DNA of 64,000 nucleotides from Monoplex corrugatus (GCA_030674185.1 CM060311.1:101121513-101185512); one strand, 5' to 3'; counted from the first letter of the stretch, positions 1 through 15,287 are shown. Notes: generated by a model not told the origin, from the letters alone. Program-made: numbers and translations.

Positions 1-898
1 ACCCCACCCCCCACAAAGTGTCAGACAAAGACTGACAATGGCCAATTACAGTCTGGCTCTGTTACAGCTCCCCACCCTACAAAGTGTCAGACAAAGACTG
101 ACAATGGCCAATTACAGTCTGGCTCTATTACAGCCCCCTACCCACAAAGTGTCAGACAAAGACTGACAATGGCCAATTACAGTCTGGCTCCATTACAGCT
201 CCCTACCCACAAAGTGTCAGACAAAGACTGACAATGGCCAATTACAGTCTGGCTCTATAACAGCCCCCTACCCACAAAGTGTCAGACAAAGACTGACAAT
301 GGCCAATTACAGTCTGGCTCTATAACAGCTCCCTACCCACAAAGTGTTAGACAAAGACTGACAATGGCCAATTACAGTCTGGCTCCATTACAGCTCCCCC
401 ACCCCACCCCCCACAAAGTGTCAGACAAAGACTGACAATGGCCAATTACAGTCTGGCTCCATTACAGCCCCCTACCCACAAAGTGTTAGACAAAGACTGA
501 CAATGGCCAATTACAGTCTGGCTCTATAACAGCCCCCTACCCACAAAGTGTTAGACAAAGACTGACAATGGCCAATTACAGTCTGGCTCTATAACAGCCC
601 CCTACCCACAAAGTGTTAGACAAAGACTGACAATGGCCAATTACAGTCTGGCTCCATTACAGCCCCCTACCCACAAAGTGTCAGACAAAGACTGACAATG
701 GCCAATTACAGTCTGGCTCCATTACAGCCCCCTACCCACAAAGTGTTAGACAAAGACTGACAATGGCCAATTACAGTCTGGCTCTATAACAGCCCCCTAC
801 CCACACAGTGTTAGACAAAGACTGACAATGGCCAATTACAGTCTGGCTCCATTACAGCCCCCTACCCACAAAGTGTTAGACAAAGACTGACAATGGCC
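1..898. repeat. 65-bp minisatellite (~14 copies) in the TALDO1 3' UTR or downstream
   Basis: The unit is about 64-66 bp, with the core GACTGACAATGGCCAATTAC and variable CCATTACAG or CTATAACAG segments. The array is cut by the window start, and its last unit runs to within ~21 bp of the stop codon at 920. No polyadenylation signal for the minus-strand gene is visible here, so the mRNA either ends beyond the window or contains array sequence. Confidence 0.93.
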
Positions 899-919
899 AA
901 TGACGCAGACATATCTGGA

Positions 920-1151
920 CTATTGCAGAAACCGCTTTCGCAGCACATTCTCCAGCTTGACAGCATCAGCAGCAAATTTCCTGATCCCCTCCGACAGCTT
1001 ATCATTTGCCATTTCATCCTCGTTCATCTGCCATCGGAATACTTTCTCATCCACGCAGACCTTCTCAAGGTCACAGCTAGCGGCCTTTTCTTTCTTCAGA
1101 TGAATGTCAACATTCTCTGTTGACTGAGAAAGCTTTTCCAACAGTCCTGGC
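920..1151 (-). CDS. TALDO1: TALDO1 exon 8 (terminal coding exon)
   Basis: The 232 nt encode residues 253-329 and stop at TAG (920-922). The acceptor is cttgtacag|GCCAGG. The peptide starts with (S)[14 protein letters not shown] and continues through [20 protein letters not shown] and [16 protein letters not shown] to end RKRFLQ. Human ends a few residues later (MFNAENGK-like tail), so the C-terminus is slightly shorter here. The 65-bp array at 1-898 starts 21 bp beyond the stop. Confidence 0.95.
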
Positions 1152-4100
1152 CTGTACAAGAAACAAAAACAAAAACATCAACCTTGAAATGATATAATTC
1201 AAGCCTAATAATGCCAACGATAAATAGGAACACATTTCTGACAGCAACCCACAATTTGTCAGCCATAACAAAATTCTGCCCGTGGACAGCAACTGATAAA
1301 TTTTTGTTGCAACTATTACTTACAGTTTTGGCTGCTGCTGGAAATAAGTAGAAAGTAGAACTTTAGCGCGCAAGAGTTTCTGGGGGAAACAACTCTCTGA
1401 ACTTCCTGTAAATGTAGCATGTTTTTGTTCGTTCAACATAATGGCAAAGTGAAATTTTTGCATCACTCAACAAGTGCTTAATAAAACAATCATGGACAAA
1501 TTTAGCAATGCGGATGATGAAGGTTCAAATGACGGTTCTGACAACCAGTTTGGTGGCTATTCCAACACGATTCATGTTGAAAGTAGTGACAGTGATGTGT
1601 TGAATGATGGTGATGGTGACGCTTGTTACAATTTGTACATTAACACCATGAGAAACAACAACCCAGGCCTCCCCATGGCAAACAAAAAAATCTCTGAAAA
1701 TCTAGGGACTCTGGGGACATGTTCCTCCAGAATTTCTTTTAATTAATACAGATGCAAAACAGCACAATCTGACGCTAGTGGCACAATTTTGGGCTTGTTT
1801 ATAATCCTTTGTACTGGAGTAAATAATTTATACACTCACATTGGTGTCAGATTCCAAGATAATTAATTTTGTGTATATTTTAATGTATGCGCCAAACAAA
1901 CATTAAATAAACAACTATACTGAACATCTTTCTGCCTCATCTGCTGCTTATTTGAGCTGAAATGGTCTGAAAGTTTGTGGATGCCTGCTCAACTTTATTT
2001 AACTGACGTCGCAGGAGCACATGACACAATAGTCTAAACCAGCCTCCATTACTTTTGAAAGCCATGCACTTGTTTCCGTAATGTCCATTTTTTGTTAAAC
2101 TCACTCCCAACACCACTTATTTTTTAAGTCTTTGTCAAACTTTCTGTCGCGGCGGGCCCTCTCTCCAGAATATCGGCCCAAGACATGGCCACACTCCTCA
2201 AAAGTTTTGCAATCAGCTCTAAAGACAAACCACGCTTGATGGACAAAAAGAAACAGCAACACAAAAACACCAGAAGTGACCTTTGTGAATTTGATACCGA
2301 TTTTATCCCCTTTCCAAAGTTTTGTCTCTGCTACAAGGAGATCGACAGTCTGACAAACAGCCTACTGTTTCCCAGGAGAACAGAATATAAACATTATACA
2401 TATTTTTCTCTCAAAAGTAGCCTGTGGATTTCCTTGGATTTCTAAGAAAAATCAGAAAACTGGGAGCCCTGAACAATCAGAACATTCATGGTGCCAATAT
2501 GGACCTATATATTGGTAAAGTCAAATAAAATATTCCAATATTTTTTTCTCCTGCAATGGAACAGCATCTGCACCACTACATCAAGCAATCAGTTTGACAT
2601 AATTTCAATGGACAACTGCACGCTACATCAAGCAATCAGTTTGACATAATTTCAATGGACAACTGCACGCTACATCAAGCAATCAGTTTGACATAATTTC
2701 AATGGATGACTGCACACTACATCAAACAATCAGTTTTACATAATTTAAATGGACAACTGCACGCTACATCAAGCAATCAGTTTGACATAATTTAAATGGG
2801 GTAATTGCACACTTCATCAAGCAATCAGTTTTACATAATTTTAACTCTCTCGCTACGAGCATCAGGATTTTCCGATCATGCCTCAACAAAGTTTGCCTAC
2901 GAGCGTCGGAGAAATCCGACTGAGTACTGAAAATTTGCGAGGCTTTCAGTATTTCTGTTAACCGAAACTAATACTAGCCAGAAATAGATTCTTTGGTCAT
3001 TCCTAGCCTCGTTTCAGGCCACGAGGTCACTGTACTACACAGCTAGTGTGTGGACAGTGCAAAGTTCACAGCCCACGATCTCTGCAGTAAAGCCGACGAC
3101 AGAAAAGCAAATGGCTGAACAATACTCAACAACTCGGTGCTGTTCAACACAATCTCTTCCTTCAGTGCACGTGGAGTGTGTGCACGTTGGATTTTATGAA
3201 ATTTCATTCAAAATGTGACTGTAGGAACTGATGTATTGACTTGACTGTGTATTTTGTAAGACATTTTTCACCTGAACATTTCTCTAATTTTACTTGTACC
3301 ATTACTCAGCAACCATGAGGGTTAGACATTTGAAATTTCAGCACTTTGTACACTAATCTTTTAATATATGACCTGCCAAATTTCAAAACTCTCTTGTTTT
3401 CATTTGTTTGTATGAGAATTTTTCTCATTACTTATACAAATGGTGCTATCAGGGGAACGGCAATGGGCATAATCGTATGTAGCGAGTGAATTGATGGATA
3501 ACTGCACACTACATCAAGCAACCAGTTTTACAGAACTTCGCAAAGTTAAAATCAAATCTATCCAGAAGCAACCATGCAAAGGGATTTTATGTGACACAAT
3601 CTGCAGTGCTGCCTGAAAGTCAAAACTACAAGGTCAGGGGCAGCTAACTCAGTGGATATTACATGGACAGAAATGTGATAAATAATTTATATCTAAGGTC
3701 AGGGACGGCAAACTCAGTGGATATTACATGGACAGAAATGTGATAAATAATTTATATCTAAGGTCAGGGACGGCAAACTCAGTGGATATTACATGGACAG
3801 AAATGTGATAAATAATTTATATCTAAGGTCAGGGACGGCAAACTCAGTGGATATTACATGGACAGAAATGTGTTAAATAATTTATATCTAAGGTCAGGGC
3901 AGCAAACTCAGTGGATATTACATGGACAGAAATGTGTTAAATTAATTTATATCTAAAAAATATGATATTACATGACTTGTCTTATTTCTATCTAAGGTAC
4001 AGAAAATCAATGGATATTATACAAAATTTTAATATTTTTTTGGCAAACTATATAACACAAATGGTTAATTACATAAAGTTTTAACTAGACATGGATTATA

Positions 4101-4392
4101 AATTTTTTACAAATATAAAATAACAAGTTGATGTAAATTGACAACATATAATACTGTTGTAGCACCCTATCACAGTTTGACTAGCTCCAAAAACTGTTAT
4201 GAGAAATACCAGCCGATGTAAACAAAAACTGAGCACAACGTATTATTTCTGTTTATAGCCCAGTCGACTGTGTAGAGCCATTTCAAAACTGTAATCTATT
4301 TTAAAACATACACAATACTTCAACTGGTGTATGTTGTATGTACAAGTGTGTTTGTATTGCACGTGTGTGTGTTTGTGTGTGTGTGTGTGTGT

Positions 4393-4467
<75 letters not shown>

Positions 4468-4472
4468 TGTGT

Positions 4473-4508
<36 letters not shown>

Positions 4509-7391
4509 TCTGTGTGTCTGTGTGTATGTCTGTGTATGTGTAGAGGTTATAGTAAGGAAACCTTTAGCTGTGCTTATTCAGTCCAAAAACACTCCTACGT
4601 TAAAATTTCAAGAGTAAGTGTTTTGTTCATCTTTTCTCTGTGAGTGTTGTGATTCTTCCACATCTATTCAAACACATGGACTGGTATACTGAAACCAACT
4701 ATAAATCGCCACGTAGTCAGTATTATTTTGCTGATTTTAGCTGATTTGTATAAAGCAGAAATATCAGGTAGCCATTGTTCACTCTCTACTGGGATTTACA
4801 ATGTGATTTATGTTCAAAACAGTCCTCTTTTTAAGAACAGCATGAACTTCGCTTTGATGCAATTGCAATCACCCTCAATTTTGTTACCACAAAAATATAC
4901 CATGTTTTACAACTGGCAACAAAAAGAGTACCATAAAGGTTACAACTTTGAAACATTGTACAATGCTTGTTCAAGCCAATGATAATGTGTCAAAATTTCA
5001 AGAATGTGAGTCTGGACATTATTTTTTAACAATTTTTTTCTTTCAAGTCCATACAAATGCCCAGTACACATAGAAATGTTAAATTCCAAATCACCCAGAA
5101 GAGAGTGAGCTACTATGATATATATACAATACATAGAGAGTGAGCTACTATGATTTATATACAATACATAGAGAGTGAGCTACTATGATTTATATACAAT
5201 ACGTACAGAGTGAGCTACTATGATATATATACAATACATAGAGAGTGAGCAAATACGATTTATATACAATACATAGAGAGTGAGCTACTATGATTTATAT
5301 ACAATACGTAGAGAGTGAGCTACTATGATTTATATACAATACATAGAGAGTGAGCTACTATGATATATATACAATACGTACAGATTGAGTACTATGATAT
5401 ATATACAATACATAGAGAGTGAGCTACTATGATTATATACAATACGTACAGAGTGAGCTACTATGATATATATACAATACATAGAGTGAGCAAATACGAT
5501 TTATATACAATACATAGAGAGTGAGCTACTATGATTTATATACAATACGTAGAGAGTGAGCTACTATGATTTATATAATAGAGAGTGAGCTACTATGATT
5601 TATATACAATACATAGAGAGTGAGCAAATACGATTTATATACAATACGTACAGAGTGAGCTACTATGATTTATATACAATACATAGAGAGTGAGCTACTA
5701 TGATTTATATACAATACATAGAGAGTGAGCAAATACGATTTATATACAATACGTAGAGAGTGAGCTAATATGATTTATATACAATACGTACAGAGTGAGC
5801 TACTATGATTTATATACAATACATAGAGAGTGAGCAAATACGATTTATATACAATACATACAGAGTGAGCTACTATGATTTATATACAATACGTAGAGAG
5901 TGAGCCTACTATGATATATATACAATACATAGAGAGTCAGCTACTATGATATATACAATACGTACAGAGTGAGCTACTATGATATATATACAATACATAG
6001 AGAGTGAGCTACTATGATTTATATACAATACGTACAGAGTGAGCTACTATGATATATACACAATACATAGAGAGTGAGCTACTATGATTTATATACAATA
6101 CATAGAGAGTGAGCTACTATGATTTTATATACAATACATACAGAGTGAGCAAATAGATTTATATACAATACATAGAGAGTGAGTAAATATGATTTATATA
6201 CAATATGTAGAGAGTGAGCTACTATGATTTATATACAATACATAGAGAGTGAGCTACTATGATTTATATAATAGAGAGTGAGCTACTATGATTTATATAC
6301 AATACATAGTGAGGTACTATGATTTATATAATAGAGAGTGAGCTACTATGATTTATATTACTAATACATAGAGAGTGAGCTACTATGATTTTATAATAAT
6401 AGAGAGTGAGCTACTATGATTTATATACAATACATAGAGAGTGAGCTACTATGATATATATACAATACGTAGAGAGCGAGCTACTATGATTTATATAATA
6501 TTAATAGAGAGTGAGCTACTATGATTTATATACAATACATAGAGAGTGAGCTACTATGATTTATATACAATACATAGAGAGTGAGCTACTATGATTATAT
6601 ACAATACATAAGAGTGAGCTACTATGATTATATACAATACATAGAGAGTGAGCTACTATGATTTATATACAATACATAGAGAGTGAGCTACTATGATTTA
6701 TATACATACTAGAGAGTAGCAATAGCAGTACGATGAGCTACTATGATATATACACAATACATAGAGATGAGCTACTATGATTTATATACAATACGTACAG
6801 AGTGAGCTACTATGATATATATACAATACATAGAGAGTGAGCTACTATGATATATATACAATACATAGAGAGTGAGCTACTATGATATATATACAATACT
6901 AGAGAGTGAGCTACTATGATATATACACAATACATAGAGAGTGAGCAAATACGATTTATAACAATACGTAGAGAGTGAGCTAATATGATTTATATACAAT
7001 ACGTAGAGAGTGAGCTACTATGATTTATATACAATACGTAGAGAGTGAGCTACTATGATTTATATACAATATGTACAGAGTGAGCTACTATGATTTATAT
7101 ACAATATGTACAGAGTGAGCTAATATGATTTATATACAATACGTACAGAGTGAGCTAATATGATTTATATACAATAAATAGAGGAAATTGGCTTGTTTTC
7201 AGCCGAGTCTTCTACTTTAGTCAAAAATTTCCTTTCAAACAAAACTACTTTGTCCATTTCAAAGTTCTATTGGCCAAAGACAGACACACTTTGTGTGTGC
7301 GTGTGTGCGTGCGTGCATATGCGAGTGCGCGTGTGAGTGTGAGTGTGTGTGTGTGTCTGTGTGTGTGTGTGTTTATATGTGATTCTGTGTG

Positions 7392-7470
<79 letters not shown>

Positions 7471-10243
7471 CTGTGTGTGTGTATACATGCCTTCATGTGT
7501 ATGTGTCATTGTCACAAACAGGCATGCTTGTGTAGCTCTGTGTGCACGAGCTATAACAAGAGACAGAGCGGACGGGATGCGGGGAGAGGGAAAGAAAGGA
7601 GAGTGAGAGGAGAAGGAGAGGGGATGGTGAATGGTACACTCAAAGTGAGAGGAGAGAGGATGGTGAATGGTACACTCAAAGTGAGAGGAGAAGGAGAGAG
7701 GATGGTGAATGGTACACTCAAAGTGAGAGGAGAAGGAGAGGGGATGGTGAATGGTACACTCAAAGTTAGAGGAGAAGGAGAGAGGATGGTGAATGGTACA
7801 CTCAAAGTGAGAGGAGAAGGAGAGAGGATGGTGAATGGTACACTCAAAGTGAGAGGAGAAGGAGAGAGGATGGTGAATGGTACACTCAAAGTTAGAGGAG
7901 AAGGAGAGAGGATGGTAAATGGTACACTCAAAGTTAGAGAAGGAGAGAGGATGGTGAATGGTACACTCAAAGTGAGAGGAGAAGGAGAGAGGATGGTGAA
8001 TGGTACACTCAAAGTGAGAGGAGAGAGGATGGTGAATGGTACACTCAAAGTGAGAGAAGGAGAGAGGATGGTGAATGGTACACTCAAAGTGAGAGGAGAA
8101 GAGAGGATGGTGAATGGTACACTCAAAGTGAGAGGAGAAGGAGAGAGGATGGTGAATGGTACACTCAAAGTGAGAGGAGAAGGAGAGAGGATGGTGAATG
8201 GTACACTCAAAGTGAGAGGAGAAGGAGAGAGGATGGTGAATGGTACACTCAAAGTGAGAGAAGGAGAGAGGATGGTGAATGGTACACTCAAAGTGAGAGA
8301 AGGAGAGAGGATGGTGAATGGTACACTCAAAGTGAGAGGAGAGGGGATGGTGAATGGTACACTCAAAGTGAGAGGAGAAGGAGAGAGGATGGTGAATGGT
8401 ACACTCAAAGTGAGAGAAGGAGAGAGGATGGTGAATGGTACACTCAAAGTGAGAGAAGGAGAGAGGATGGTGAATGGTACACTCAAAGTGAGAGAAGGAG
8501 AGAGGATGGTGAATGGTACACTCAAAGTGAGAGGAGAAGGAGAGAGGATGGTGAATGGTACACTCAAAGTGAGAGAAGGAGAGGGGATGGTGAATGGTAC
8601 ACTCAAAGTGAGAGGAGAAGGAGAGAGGATGGTGAATGGTACACTCAAAGTGAGAGAAGGAGAGAGGATGGTGAATGGTACACTCAAAGTGAGAGGAGAG
8701 GGGATGGTGAATGGTACACTCAAAGTGAGAGGAGAAGGAGAGAGGATGGTGAATGGTACACTCAAAGTGAGAGGAGAAGGAGAGAGGATGGTGAATGGTA
8801 CACTCAAAGTGAGAGAAGGAGAGAGGATGGTGAATGGTACACTCAAAGTGAGAGGAGAAGGAGAAAGGATGGTGAATGGTACACTCAAAGTGAGAGGAGG
8901 AGAGGATGGTGAATGGTACACTCAAAGTGAGAGGAGAAGGAGAGGGGATGGTGAATGGTACACTCAAAGTGAGAGAAGAAGGAGAGAGGATGGTGAATGG
9001 TACACTCAAAGTGAGAGGAGAAGGAGAGGGGATGGTGAATGGTACACTCAAAGTTAGAGAAGGAGAGAGGATGGTGAATGGTACACTCAAAGTGAGAGAA
9101 GGACAGGGGATGGTGAATGGTACACTCAAAGTGAGAGGAGAAGGAGAGAGGATGGTGAATGGTACACTCAAAGTTAGAGGAGAAGGAGAGAGGATGGTGA
9201 ATGGTACACTCAAAGTGAGAAGAAGAAGGAGAGAGGATGGTGAATGGTACACTCAAAGTGATTTCAAATACATGAAATTGAGATGAAGCCACAACTGCCA
9301 CAGTAGACTTCTTTCAGCGTTTCTGATATGGTCCGCAAAACACTTCCCATTACATGTCTATACTTCCCATTACATGTCTTTGTTTTTTTTCTTATTATGC
9401 ATCCAGCCCTGCGATTACACACCTTTTGCAGCCATTTAATGTTCCAGTGGTTTGCATCCTGTTTGTTCTGTGTTGGGGGTAACCTCTCATTTTGACAAAT
9501 CGACACCATGTTGAAATATGACAGCAAAATGAGAATTATACCATTTGCAAATATTTCTGATAGAGGTTTGTGTTACCAAAATTGTTTCATAGCTTTTCTT
9601 TCTCAAAATGTTCCCCCTTTTCTTTTGTCAGGAGATTTTTTATTTCCCAGAGATGCAAAAAAACAAAATCAGTTGAACTGATAGAGAAGGCAGAAAAATG
9701 TTCAGCCCCAATTGAGCTCAGAGTGTCCACAAGTAGAAAATAATATCCCTCCAGCGAAAGGTAAAACTTGATGTTATGCAATCCCTGTAACAGCCACACA
9801 CCATCCTATGCAATCCCTGTAACAGCCACACACCATCCTATGCAATCCCTGTAACAGCCACACACCATCCTATGCAATCCCTGTAACACCACACACCATC
9901 CTATGCAATCCCTGTAACAGCCACACACCATCCTATGCAATCCCTGTAACAGCCACACACCATCCTATGCAATCCCTGTAACAGCCACACACCATCTATC
10001 AATCCCTGTAACAGCACACCATCCTAGCAATCCTGTAACAGCCACACACCATCCTATGCAATCCCTGTAACAGCCACACACCATCCTATGCAATCCCTGT
10101 AACAGCCACACACCATCCTATGCAATCCCTGTAACAGCCACACACCATCCTATGCAATCCCTGTAACAGCCACACACCATCCCACTTCTGTCACAGCTCG
10201 CTTCTGCCTTCTCTCAGCAAGCATTGAACACACACACACACAC

Positions 10244-10287
<44 letters not shown>

Positions 10288-10515
10288 CAGAGACACACAC
10301 ACACATACAGACACACACACACACATACACCCATACACACACACAGACACACACACATACGGACACATACACACACACATATACAGACACACACACACAG
10401 ACACACACACACACACATACAGACACACACAGAGACACACACACACACACACATACAGACACACACACACACAGACACACACACACAACACATACAGACA
10501 CACACACAAATACAG

Positions 10516-10548
<33 letters not shown>

Positions 10549-13500
10549 TACACACACACATACACACGCCTGTGCCCATTCACTGACAAGTATCAGACAA
10601 GAGATCACAAGAAGAAGGCCTAAGTTCAAACCCCAAGCAAACTTACGAAATAGTTAAAAGATCACAGCCAGCAAGTCCCGTAATCTGTCCAGTGTTGCGG
10701 AAGGAGGCGCCCATAACCACCGTCTGAAGGCCAAATTTCTTGTAGTAGTTGTAAATCTTGGTTACACTGACAACACCTACACACACAATACAGGTACAGT
10801 TGTAAATCCTGGTTACACTGACAATACCTACACACACAGTACAGGTACAGTTGTAAATCCTGGTTACACTGACAACACCTATACACACAGTACAGGTACA
10901 CTGACAACACCTATACATACAGTACAGGTACACAGTACAGGCACACAGTTGTAAATCCTGGTTACGCTGACAACACCTATACACACACAGTACAGGTACA
11001 CAGCACAGGTACACAGTTGTAAATCCTGGTTACACTGACAACACCTATACACACACAGTACAGGTACACTGACAACACCTACACACACAGTACAGGTACA
11101 CTGACGCCACCTATATACACAGTACAGGTACACTGACACCACCTACACACACAGTACAGGTACACTGACAACACCTACACACACAGTACAGGTACACTGA
11201 CACCACCTATATACACAGTACAGGTACACTGACACCACCTACACACACAGTACAGGTACACTGACACCACCTACACACACAGTACAGGTACACTGACACC
11301 ACCTATATACACAGTACAGGTACACTGACAACACCTACACACACAGTACAGGTACACTGACAACACCTACACACACAGTACAGGTACACTGACACCACCT
11401 ATACACACACAGTACAGGTACACAGTACAGGTACACAGCTGTAAATCCTGGTTACACTGACAACACCTACACACACAGTACAGCTACACAGTTGTAAGTT
11501 TTGGTTACACTGACAACACCTATACACACACAGTACAGGTACACTGACAACACCTATACACACACAGTACAGGTACACAGTACAGGTACACTGACAACAC
11601 CTATACACACACAGTACAGGTACACAGTTGTAAATCCTGGTCACACTGACAACACCTATACACACAGTACAGGTACACAGTGTATGTAAACCTGGTCACA
11701 CTGACAACACCTATACATACACAGTTACAGCTACACAGTACAGGTACACTGTACAACACCTATACATACAGTACAGGTACACAGTTGTAAATCCTGGTCA
11801 CACTGACAACACCTATACACACAGTACAGGTACACTGACAACACCTATACATACAGTACAGGTACACAGTACAGGTACAGTTGTAAATCCTGGTCACACT
11901 GACAACACCTATACACACACAGTACAGGTACACTGACAACACCTATACACACACAGTACAGGTACATTGACAACATCTATACACACACAGTACAGGTACA
12001 CTGACTACACCTATACACACACAGTACAGGTACACAGTTGTAAATCCTGGTTACACTGACAACACCTATACACACTGTACAGGTACAGTTGTAAATCCTG
12101 GTCACACTGACAACACCTATATACATACAGTACGGCTACACAGTTGTAAATCCTGGTTACACTGACAACACCTATACACACAGTACAGGTACACAGTTGT
12201 AAATCCTGGTCACACTGACAACACCTATACACACACAGTACAGGTACACAGTGTACACTGACAACACCCAGCCAACCCTCTGTTCCAACTTCTTCCTTCC
12301 GGCAAAAGATTCCGCAGTATTAAGTGTAAATCCAACCGATTGAAGCACAGCTTTTTCCCCACTGCTGTAAAGATGATGAATGATTTGTGACACTGTCTTC
12401 TTCATCCATTGCTCCTTTTATCTGACACCCCTGCTTCTGCTTTCTACTCTCTTCTTCCCCGGCCCCCCCTCCCCACCACCCTCCCCCTCCTTAGTTATTC
12501 CCTCCTCCTTTCTGAGTGTAAGGGCTGCTCATCTGTTGATGTTTTCTGTCAAGTTATATTTATATCATACTAGCAAATTTCATGTCTTGTTTACAAGCAT
12601 TATTATCTGTATGATTATATATTGTTTTTGATGCACGGGTGGGTGTGCACGCCCAGGCATGTGTGAGTACCTGAAGTGTTTTTGATCAAGTATTTTTCAT
12701 ATTATGTATTGTTCATGTTGTCACATGTCTTGTATGCATGGCGGGAGTGTGTTACGCAAAACCAAATCAAATTCCTTTGTTAATTCATTGGTTAATAAAT
12801 AGTCTGAGTCTGAGTATACACACACAGTACAGGTACAGTTGTAAATCCTGGTCACACTGACAACACCTATACACACAGTACAGGTACACTGACAACACCT
12901 ATACACACACAGTACAGGTACACTGACAACATCTATACACACACAGTCCAGGTACACTGATAACACACCTATACACACACAGTACAGGTACACAGTTGTA
13001 AATCCTGGTTACACTGACAACACCTATACACACAGTACAGGTACAGTTGTAAATCCTGGTCACACTGACAACACCTATACACACACAGTACAGGTACACA
13101 ACACTGACAACACCTATACACACACAGTACAGGTACACAGTACAGGTACACTGACAACACCTATACACACACAGTACAGGTACACTGACAACATCTATAC
13201 ATACACAGTTCAGCTACACAGTTGTAAATCCTGGTCACACTGACAACACCTATACACACACAGTACAGGTACACTGACAATACATATACATACACAGTAC
13301 AGGTACACAGTACAGGTACACTGACAACACCTATACATACACAGTACAGGTACACAGTTGTAAATCCAGGTCACATTGACAACACCTATACTAGGTAAGT
13401 CCAGCCATTTTTGTAATTTGAAAATATATTCAGAATTTTCAAATTTTCTAAAAGGTAACAATAAAGTTAATATAAATGCAAAATATCTCACTCATAGCTC

Positions 13501-15287
13501 TAATGGTTTTTGAGATACTGCTGTTTGAAATACTGTAAAAATGGGTGTTTTTCGCAGTTTGGTGAATTGGCCATATTTGTACCCACATTTCTTCAGAAGT
13601 ATGCATCTCGTATGTACAAAAATTGATACAGTTATTGTATTCTATATGTAAATTAAGCCTGATTTTTTTTAGAACTCTGTGCTATTTGTCTTCAAAAATG
13701 GCAAAAATGACAATCTGTCCACTTGTCATTCTGTGGCAAACACATGTTAACGCTGCACAAAACACCAACATCTTGTGACTGGACACTGTTCACATAAACA
13801 CAATAGACACCAACACCTTATGACTGGACACTGTTCACATAAACACAATAACACCAACACCTTATGACAAAACACTGTTCACATAAACACAATAACACCA
13901 CACCTTATGACAAAACACTGTTCACATAAACACAATAACACCAACACCTTATGACTGGACACTGTTCACATAAACACAATAGACACCAACACCTTATGAC
14001 AGGACACTGTTCACATAAACACAATAACACCAACACCTTATGACAGGCACTGTTCACATAAACACAATAGACACCAACACCTTATGACAGGACACTGTTC
14101 ACATAAACACAATAACACCAACACCTTATGACTGGACACTGTTCACATAAACACAATAGACACCAACATCTTGCGACTGGACACTGTTCACATAAACACA
14201 ATAGACACCAACACCTTATGACTGGACACTGTTCACATAAACACAATAACACCAACACCTTATGACAGGACACTGTTCACATAAACACAATAACACCAAC
14301 ACCTTATGACTGGACACTGTTCACATAAACACAATAACACCAACACCTTATGACTGGACACTGTTGACATAAACACAATAACACCAACACCTTATGACTG
14401 GACACTGTTCACATAAACATGATAGACACCAACACCTTATGACAGGACACTGTTCACATAAACACAATAACACCAACACCTTATGACTGGACACTGTTCA
14501 CATAAACACAATAACACCAACACCTTATGACAGGACACTGTTCACATAAACATGATAGACACCAACACCTTATGACAGGACACTGTTCACATAAACATGA
14601 TAGACACCAACACCTTATGACAGGACACTGTTCACATAAACACAATAAAACCACACCTTATGACTGGACACTGTTCACATAAACACAATAACACCAACAC
14701 CTTATGACAGGACACTGTTCACATAAACACAATAGACACCAACACCTTATGACTGGACACTGTTCACATAAACACAATAACACCAACACCTTATGACTGG
14801 ACACTGTTCACATAAACACAATAACACCAACACCTTATGACAGGACACTGTTCACATAAACACAATAACACCAACACCTTATGACAGGACACTGTTCACA
14901 TAAACACAGAAAACAAAACACCTTATGACAGGACACTGTTCACATAAACACAGAAAACAAAACACCTAACAGTTCTGACATTTGGGTCTTCTACAGGCTA
15001 CAAAAACATGTACAAAAAACATGAAAACAAAAGAAAATGTAGGCACATCAAACTTCGTGTCTGTGTCCTGTCAGTGATGATTTTGTGCATGTATGTGCAA
15101 TCAGCTATGCCCCAGACAGCACTGGGTCATAGGCCTAGTTCAGACAGCACAGCAGTCCAGGGGTTAATTAAACTATATATGTAAAGTAATCCTTACCGGA
15201 CTATAATTAACAATCATTATATTTGATAAAATATGGCAGAATAAAACATCACTAACATTCACACACACAACACACACACACACACAC

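Noticed and set aside
1474..1746. 90-codon acidic frame as a host gene
   Set aside because: No recognised domain, no splice partners, located within an intron; at most a transposase-like relic.
4327..4643. Cys-Val-rich small proteins (also at 10150-10629, 15259-15549, 18542-18724, 21080-21463)
   Set aside because: Translations of (GT)n or (CA)n microsatellites.
7267..9252. Long open frames (661 and 526 codons) on both strands of the 42/36-bp array
   Set aside because: They exist because unit lengths are multiples of three. The peptide is a monotonous repeat without domains and lies inside intron 7 of TALDO1.
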